Assembly: GCA_033439685.1 (NCBI GenBank)
Contig: JAUEDM010000009.1
Coordinates: 682,001 to 746,000, forward strand
Direction of reading: 5' to 3'
Length of the DNA: 64,000 bases
Source: Apodospora peruviana
Taxonomy: Eukaryota > Ascomycota > Sordariomycetes > Sordariales > Lasiosphaeriaceae
Each line of letters starts with the position of its first letter. Position 1 is the stretch's first letter. The notes under the pieces are model-generated. The model had not been told where the DNA came from. It saw only the letters and a program-made list of their open reading frames with translations, and did no database searches. Position numbers and translations under genes: made by a program. Shown in pieces: positions 58,080 through 64,000 of this stretch.

Positions 58080-59085
58080 TGTGAAGGTGTGTGGGAGATC
58101 TCAGCAGTTGGTGTCTGGCAGTTTGAACGGAGGACTCAGGAGACAGATGATGGGAATGGAAGGAGGTCACACAGCCGCAAGAATTTGAAAAGGTAAAAAA
58201 AAAGGATGTAATGGAAGGGTTTTAGAGGCTAGTCGCTGACCGGCTGGTGGAAACATCTGCCACGGGCCACAACGGTTCGAGCACAACTGACAATGACAGC
58301 ATGACGGGACAGCCTGACAGGTGGCTGAAGGATCTGCCCTGTGGGGGTCCAGTCGCTGAGCATAATGGCGATGGGTGACGGGGGGGGGAATTCAACAAGG
58401 CATTGCGGGAAGGCTCGTATTTGATCTGCCACCCGTGCTTTCACTAGTGCAGCCGTGCTCCCAGCGCCACACAGGTTCCCAGCAGCAAGAGTAAACAGCC
58501 AACAACACTACGCAACAGCTAGTACCTAACATCGTTCTGTCGTCCAACCTGCCGCTATTACCCTTCCAGGTTGCCATTCATGAGGTTGTTCCGACGTCCT
58601 GGAAATCATGAAGGTGTGTGGGAAGATCTACTTACACGGCTGCGAGAAAGATTGGAACCCATAATTCAATGAAAGAGATTTGTAGGCTAGTTTTCTGGCT
58701 ACCCGGTAGAGACATGGATCTGCCACAACGGTCCGAGCACAACTGACAGGACAGCCTGGCAGTTGAGCCTGACAGGTGGCTGAAGGATGCCCTGCAAGCG
58801 GTCGACGCGCTGAGCACACTGGCGATGGGCACTGGAGGCAGGGTCTAGCACCCGACAAAGGGCACTGTGGCATTCAAGTTAAGCCTGAAACAGATACAAA
58901 CACCGAGATATCACAACCTCAACCTCGAAAGCAACAGCAACTTCACCAGAAGCAAGAAAACAATAGCAGCAGGAACCTCGACCGACGTGCTCCCCACCGA
59001 CACACGAGTTCCTGCAACAGCTACTTAGCATCGTCTTGTCGTCGAACCTGCTGCTAATCAGGTATCCATCCACGTTGCCAACTTG
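58080..59085. repeat. diverged tandem duplication, unit about 0.5 kb
   Basis: Copy 1 (58080-58590) and copy 2 (58606-59085) share ordered blocks: GAAGGTGTGTGGGA (58082/58611), the CACAACGG...CGAGCACAACTGACA block (about 58265/58720), GCCTGACAGGTGGCTGAAGG (58311/58768), CGCTGAGCA..TGGCGATGGG (about 58352/58810), and CAACAGCTA...ACCTAACATCGT-like blocks (about 58515/59018). Copy 1 abuts the ATG of the broken minus gene, so the unit corresponds to that gene's promoter/leader. Mutual divergence is considerable, so the duplication is not recent. Confidence 0.75.
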
Positions 59086-59397
59086 CCAGTAAGCAGAGCG
59101 GACCCGCCTTCTGCACGCAAACTAATTCATACGCAGGGTAGGCACTGCACTGCGGCTCCGAGATGACCTGCCTGCTTCTTGACTGGGAATGGCTTGACCC
59201 ATTGGAGCTCTCACCCCATGGGACATACCGCCAACAGCCGCCGTGTTTCTTTCCTCTTTCGCCCTCGACGTGAGCGCCCAGGACGTCTACCTTGAAGTTT
59301 TGAGGCCTTACACTGCCCCCAACACACACCAGCGCAACATACGAGTTAGCTGTTTCCTTTCCTTCCAGTATTCCATGTGAGTTCTTCTGGTACTGTC

Positions 59398-59769
59398 TTA
59401 GGACGAGTCGGACAGGGATGCCGCAGATTCGCACCTGGCATTAGACGACGGTTGAGGTGCCCTGGGGGGAGTCTCGACGGAGCTTGTGCGAGGCTCACGG
59501 ATTGGCAATGGCATAAAGTAAAATAGGGCAGCCAATGGGAATCGAAATGTGTCTAGAATGTCTGATGCCACGCCTAATACAGCGGCAGCGAACGGGTCAT
59601 TATGGTTTTTGATAGACTCCACGATGTGAGAAGAGACAAAAACTATCACCACCCCATCACGAACCCGTCGTGTCGTCGGGATGGGTTCCCCAGTTAACAA
59701 TGAAAAAGGGGTAATTGTTGTCAGAGTGTTGCTTGTCAATGCCATAACACAGTCGAACCATCCAATCAT
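59398..59769 (-). CDS. hypothetical protein, weak
   Basis: A 123-aa minus frame with ATG (MIGWFDCVMALTSNTLTTIT), a segment HIVESIKNHNDPFAAAVLGV, then FPLAALFYFMPLPIREP and a Ser/Pro-rich tail. An overlapping frame upstream (59657-59947) also looks protein-like (STWYDWMVRLCYGIDKQHSD), so the region may be a frameshifted relic. No motif recognised. Confidence 0.3.
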   Translation of the reverse strand: MIGWFDCVMALTSNTLTTITPFSLLTGEPIPTTRRVRDGVVIVFVSSHIVESIKNHNDPFAAAVLGVASDILDTFRFPLAALFYFMPLPIREPRTSSVETPPRAPQPSSNARCESAASLSDSS

Positions 59770-60290
59770 ACCAGGTAGACGCGAATCTAGTTGTACCGGA
59801 GGTCTCTTTTGTATTCTCGAGATAAAATGTCAGTTCACCAGAAGTCGAAGCCCCGTGGCCACCGCTGCGGGAATTGAAAAAACACTCAAGGCATACCCTT
59901 CCCCATGACTGTCTTGAGGATGCTACAGGAGTTGCCGATGGATACACGCCGCGATAGCAAGCCAGACATGCATGTGGTCAGCTTCTCGGGGTACGTACCT
60001 GTCATACGACCGCCCGGGGACTTGGAGCTCCATCCCGAATACCACCTTCTGATGCGGGGTCTTATGCTCTCCCTTACCCCCCTCCAAGAATTTCCATCGC
60101 GATACGACAACCCCGCGCGGAGTCGTATGACGTACCAACCTCCCACGAGCTTTGTCCTTCCCCTCATCCATCAACAAACCTCTGGACAGTCAACCCCTGA
60201 GTCCCAACACCATCACCCTTACGACCCAAGAAGCTCCTCTACTCGAATACCGACTCTCGAACCACCACCAGCTCACCTCCAACGAAAAAA
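59770..60290. other. 5' flank of GFA-domain gene
   Basis: The last 150 bp are a C/A-rich leader ending CAACGAAAAAAATGG at the start codon. No other gene supported. Confidence 0.5.
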
Positions 60291-61460
60291 ATGGCGACCG
60301 ACCTGCCCCCCGAGATCCCCACCGCCAACAAAACCCTCACAGCAAAGTGCTACTGCGCATCAGTCCACTTCACCATCACGGTGCCCAGCACATCGCTCCC
60401 TCTGCCGGTCCACCTCTGCCACTGCCACATCTGCCGCTACACCCACGGAACATTCAGCGTCTTCCACGCGCCTCTGCCGAAGGGCACCTCACCAGTATTC
60501 ATCGCGCCCTCCTCCCTCTCTTCCTCAACAACCAGCTACGTTCACGGACCCTTGGCCGCATCGGAGCGCCTCTTCTGCTCAACATGCGGCTGCCACATCG
60601 GCGATCGCGACCTGCCGTCCCCTCCTTCTCCCGAGCCATCCTCCGATAATCCGCCCGAATACAAAGAAGAAGAACCATCCTGGCGCGTCGCCACATCCAT
60701 CTTTGACCAGCACGGCGAAGACATCTTCCAGATTCGTACTCATACATTCACTAGAAACCTAGGGAGTGGCGGCTCGCTAGCGAAATGGTTGCCGAAAATG
60801 GGCGACCGCGCCATACGCGAATGGAATCCCGAGCTTGATACAAGTGAAAAATTTCCGATCCCGCCACCGCAGGCTCCTGCGACAGAGCTTGATGACGATG
60901 GAAAGGAGCGCCTGAAGGCGGAATGTCATTGCGGTGGCGTGAGCTTTACGATTCCGAGGCCTAACAATATTCCCGGTCTCGACGGGTTGCCGGCCAAGTA
61001 TGTTAGTAAGAAGGAAAACAATAAATGGGTTGCCTGTCTTGATGTCTGCGACGACTGTCGGCTTGTTGACGGCACGCATGTGATTGGGTGGACGTTTGTT
61101 CCACTCGCAGAGTTGCAGCCGCATGTTGGAAGAGACTTGAAGCTGGGCACGTTGACAACGTATCGGTCTAGCGAGACAGCCACGAGAGCGTTTTGTGAGA
61201 AATGTGGAGCTACTGTTTTCTTTCTGGCGGATAATAGGGCGCCTGACGAGAAGAATGCTGTGGTGGATGTTGCTGTTGGGATCTTGAGGGCGCCGGAGGG
61301 GGTTGCGGCTGAGGAGTGGTTGACTTGGCGGACTGGACGGGTTGGGTGGATGGATAGCGGGAAGAAGTTTGATAAGGTGTTTGCGGAGAGTTTGGCCAAG
61401 GGGTTTGGGGAGTGGGGGAGGGAAAGGTATGGCGAGGACTTAGTTTTTGAGATTCCCTGA
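60291..61460 (+). CDS. two-domain GFA / CENP-V-fold zinc protein
   Basis: Intronless, 389 aa. Two copies of the glutathione-dependent formaldehyde-activating (GFA/Mss4-like) fold. Domain 1: Cys20-x-Cys22 (KCYCASVHFTI), Cys43-x-Cys45-x2-Cys48 (HLCHCHICRYTHG) and FCSTCGCHIGD near residue 100. Domain 2: ECHCGGVSFTIPRP, DVCDDCRLVDGT, and FCEKCGATVFF. Each domain keeps the Cys set for a structural and a catalytic-type zinc site. Family members are cytosolic; only a few have a proven glutathione-adduct activity, so the reaction is not assigned. Fungal genomes commonly carry such double-domain proteins. The C-terminus (WGRERYGEDLVFEIP) is complete and the ATG context is good. Confidence 0.9.
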   Translation: MATDLPPEIPTANKTLTAKCYCASVHFTITVPSTSLPLPVHLCHCHICRYTHGTFSVFHAPLPKGTSPVFIAPSSLSSSTTSYVHGPLAASERLFCSTCGCHIGDRDLPSPPSPEPSSDNPPEYKEEEPSWRVATSIFDQHGEDIFQIRTHTFTRNLGSGGSLAKWLPKMGDRAIREWNPELDTSEKFPIPPPQAPATELDDDGKERLKAECHCGGVSFTIPRPNNIPGLDGLPAKYVSKKENNKWVACLDVCDDCRLVDGTHVIGWTFVPLAELQPHVGRDLKLGTLTTYRSSETATRAFCEKCGATVFFLADNRAPDEKNAVVDVAVGILRAPEGVAAEEWLTWRTGRVGWMDSGKKFDKVFAESLAKGFGEWGRERYGEDLVFEIP

Positions 61461-62045
61461 TTGCTCGACGGACGGTTGATATACTAGAAGCTGTGTTGTC
61501 GTCAACTTTAGCTGGCTGGGCTATAACGGACAACTCCATGATGTTTTTTAGTTGTTTTTTTGAGTTTGGGGCTGTCTCTTTGAAATTTGGATAGATATAG
61601 GACGAGCATGGCTAGACCTGCAACATCGTTGCTCATAAGCTACGCAGAATATCATTATTGGAGATCCCTAGGCCGGCAAGGCGTGCTTCACACATGAAGA
61701 CATTGACACGGAGAATACGAAAACCAGGATGTCTGTTATTCAACATGTCGGGAAAGATGTGTATTAGGTTGATACGTTATTACCGATACTACCATAAAAG
61801 CTCCGTTCCCATCATCTGCAAACCATTTTGTCGTCAACATGGTCGCGCAATGCAAACCGTCTTCAACAAGGTCCCAATTCGCAAATCGTCGTTCAACATG
61901 CTCCAAATTTGCGCCCGTCAAGTAGAATTATGTCCGTCCATTCCAGCCCGAAAACACCGTCCATGACATGCATTGTAAAAGAGGACAGGAAAACACCAAT
62001 TTGCCAACCATCAACTCCGAGCCTGTGCACCTAGCATTACCGTTG
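61461..62045. other. convergent 3' region
   Basis: Space between two convergent genes. No coding seen. T-rich stretch after the GFA stop (about 61541-61563) may hold its polyadenylation signals. Confidence 0.5.
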
Positions 62046-62092
62046 ACATCCGATTACATCCGAAAACATCCGAAAACATCCGAAACATCCGA
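62046..62092. repeat. ACATCCGA tandem repeat in 3' UTR
   Basis: Five copies of ACATCCGA with 1-3 nt spacers directly next to the stop codon (62096-62094) of the minus-strand membrane protein gene. In the transcript this reads as five UCGGAUGU units right after the stop. Confidence 0.85.
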
Positions 62093-62093
62093 A

Positions 62094-62834
62094 TTACGAC
62101 TTGAAACCAGCTCCGGCATTATTTCCACTGCCTCCCGCTCGCGAATCTCCATCGGTGATCGTCGGGTGGGTGAACTCCGTCTCCTCCTCGACATCGCTAA
62201 TGTCACTGACCTCGCTATGGTAACGACCGTGGTGTGAGGTGGACTGGCAGTGAGTCGCAACATGGGCAGGCGAGATCGGTGAAGTTGCACTGTGGGTAAG
62301 TTGAGTCGGCGATGCGGCAGCCGAGGCCTCCTCGTAGGACGGCGGCGGAATTGCTCCGACAGTCTGCGGCGAGACAAGTCCCCCGTGTCCGAGATTCTCC
62401 GACGAGGCAAGTCCGTATCCAACAGTATGCGAAAAGATAAGTTGTCCGCGTGGGCCGACACTCACGACGGACGCACGACCCTGGTGAGCAGTTCCGGCGG
62501 TCTGGAGCTTCATGGGCATGGGAGCCTCCGTCTCGCTCATGTAGTAATACGAGTCGCGGGTGGCATCATGATTTCCGCCGCCATAGAGCAGGCGAAGACG
62601 CTTCAGCTCGCGCTTACGGAGCTGGCGGCGACGACACAGGCAGCAGAGAGCGGTGATGAGCGTGATCATTGCGATCAGGCCGGCGACGAGGCCGACGATG
62701 GCGCCGGCGTTGAAGGTCAACTTCTGGTCAGTCTCTTCGGTGGAGGTGTTACCGTATCGGTCGAAGTCGGGTCCGGGTCCGCTGCCTTCAACAAAGTAGG
62801 GCGGGGCGCCTTGGCGGGTTGTGAGAAGAGGCAT
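62094..62834 (-). CDS. single-pass membrane protein with PPxY motif
   Basis: Single exon, 246 aa from the ATG at 62834. An upstream in-frame ATG at 63125 exists but the extension is not family-like. N-terminal extracellular or lumenal part of about 42 residues with potential N-glycosylation at NTS (29-31). Transmembrane helix at about 43-67 (IVGLVAGLIAMITLITALCC), then a Cys/Arg-rich juxtamembrane stop-transfer (CCLCRRRQLRKRELKRLRLL). The cytosolic tail is Ser/Thr/Pro-rich with PPPSYEEA (PPxY at 164-167), the motif bound by WW domains of Rsp5/Nedd4 ubiquitin ligases, and SEVSDISDVEEETEF near the end. Such tails mark adaptors or cargo of ubiquitin-dependent sorting. No signal peptide, so orientation is inferred from the positive-inside rule. 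Confidence 0.8.
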   Translation of the reverse strand: MPLLTTRQGAPPYFVEGSGPGPDFDRYGNTSTEETDQKLTFNAGAIVGLVAGLIAMITLITALCCLCRRRQLRKRELKRLRLLYGGGNHDATRDSYYYMSETEAPMPMKLQTAGTAHQGRASVVSVGPRGQLIFSHTVGYGLASSENLGHGGLVSPQTVGAIPPPSYEEASAAASPTQLTHSATSPISPAHVATHCQSTSHHGRYHSEVSDISDVEEETEFTHPTITDGDSRAGGSGNNAGAGFKS

Positions 62835-64000
62835 GATGAATGGGTGTTGTCGTCGTCTGTCGGCCCTTGGCCCTAAAGGTGAGGAGCGTTTGTCGTCCAG
62901 ATGTTGGTTTTGGTGAACCGGGTATTGAAATTTTCCTGTCCTGATGGACTGGAGGGCAGATTGACAGCAGAGGATCGGCTTGAATGTAAGCTCGTCTGGC
63001 TGGAATGATTTTATCCCCCGGGGTGTTTCCCGCGTCAATCTTGTCTCAGATGGCTGCAAATCGGGAAACCGGGCGGATTTGTTTTCTGGCGGCTGTTTTT
63101 GGGCGTCAATGCAAGCCAATGCCACAAAAATGCGGAAGAACTTACTTCCAAATGCGGCAATTCTGAGGGTTCAATGTTGACAAGTGTGCGGAAACAGTCA
63201 GACCGAGATGCACCGACTCTGATTTTTGTCAGGAGAGAGTCAGTTCATGAAGTTTTTTTGTGTGTCCGCGTCCGGCCTCGAAGTAATTGTCATGCCGAGG
63301 GAGGCCCTTCCTGCAGAAGGGAAGAGAAGAGGGAAAACGAGGGTGACAGACAGGTAAGACACGGCGGCGTACACTATTATGTACCCTGATTCCCGTGCTG
63401 GAGGATGTCCGGTGGCACAAGAATGGAAGGGCAGTGAGAATGACTGTGAGAAAGGATTGGATGCAGTCGACTCGATCGATAACAAACAAGACCCGATAAT
63501 GCGGCCTCGAAGAGATAGGGACGGAATCTATCTCATGCACACAACATGCACGGAAATCATGGCAGAAAAGTGCGAGGACCTTGAAAGCTGGAACTAGAAT
63601 CCCTGCACCCCCAACCACAGCTTAGCTCCGACCAATAAGCTGACACCACAGCAGCACTGCAGCAGCTTTGCCTGCCAGCTTCCAGCCAGTCCAGCCACCC
63701 CTCACCTCACCTAAGCAGGGCAAGCCAGGGCACCAGCCCCCGCTGTCGTCATGTTCTGTCAGACCGACGGTGAATCCCATGCCCAAAAGGAGGCATGCTG
63801 ATGAGAGCTGGTTCTCGACAGTCGTGTTGATGACCTCTTAAGGTACTGGCAGTGCCTCCTGTGAGTATAATTTACGTGGAATCCTAAGCGCTAAGAAAAC
63901 CTCGTGTTCTCCCTTCAACGCGTTGTCTTAGATAGATGGATGGACGCATCAGGGATCTGTTGTGGCTTCCAAAACCGGTCCTCGGCAGAGCTGCATGCAT
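62835..64000. other. 5' flank of membrane-protein gene and intergenic
   Basis: Leader and promoter of the PPxY protein, then no supported gene to the window end. A GTGAGT at 63861 with a possible acceptor near 63931 could belong to a gene beyond the edge. Confidence 0.45.

Noticed and set aside
1..64000. CRISPR arrays, rRNA genes, telomeric repeats, secondary-metabolite core enzymes
   Set aside because: Looked for on both strands and not seen; short direct repeats present are irregularly spaced.

Overview
The window reads as nuclear DNA of a filamentous ascomycete (Pezizomycotina, probably Sordariomycetes; the class is my inference). Genes carry short introns of about 55-75 bp with GT[A/G]xGT donors, CT[A/G]AC-type branch sites and YAG acceptors. 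There is a Zn2Cys6 regulator, a eukaryotic-type glutamine-dependent NAD synthetase and a carboxypeptidase S-like M20 peptidase. The window is gene-poor: about a dozen well-supported genes in 64 kb, separated by long stretches of decayed coding DNA and repeats.

Region 1 (0.7-13.4 kb) holds three NAD(P)-dependent oxidoreductases: an atypical epimerase-like SDR (675-2007, minus), a classical SDR (5723-6940, minus) and a ketoreductase of the extended SDR type (12263-13358, plus). Between the last two lies a Zn2Cys6 transcription factor (8029-9657, plus). A zinc-cluster-less regulator-like gene (4262-4916) and a small inverted-repeat element (7289-7462) lie among them. No PKS, NRPS, P450 or transporter is visible, so this is at most a small redox module.

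Region 2 (13.4-24 kb) has a small lipidation-signal protein (15933-16391) and a large coiled-coil protein (21449-23854), with long featureless spacers.

Region 3 (24-42 kb) is mostly relics: duplicated fragments at 26.0-26.9 kb, a frameshifted fragment at 27.3-27.6 kb, purine-rich tandem repeats at 34.3 kb. Three small gene candidates are hidden by short exons or short length (29.3, 34.8 and 38.4-39.0 kb).

Region 4 (42.4-44 kb) is an AT-richer block of short palindromic repeats with a tRNA-like Pol III head. It ends 0.4 kb or so before a nine-exon glutamine-dependent NAD synthetase (44416-47118). Two small spliced genes and the M20 peptidase (49173-50948) follow.

Region 5 (52-64 kb) contains a multiply frameshifted gene resembling the DUF6604 family, a LINE gag-like fragment with a zinc knuckle but no reverse transcriptase, a broken gene whose upstream region is tandemly duplicated (57.4-59.1 kb), an intact two-domain GFA/CENP-V-fold protein (60291-61460) and a single-pass membrane protein with a PPxY motif (62094-62834).

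All gene models were built by hand from reading frames and splice signals. No database search was possible. Exon boundaries are predictions, and low-confidence entries are marked as such.
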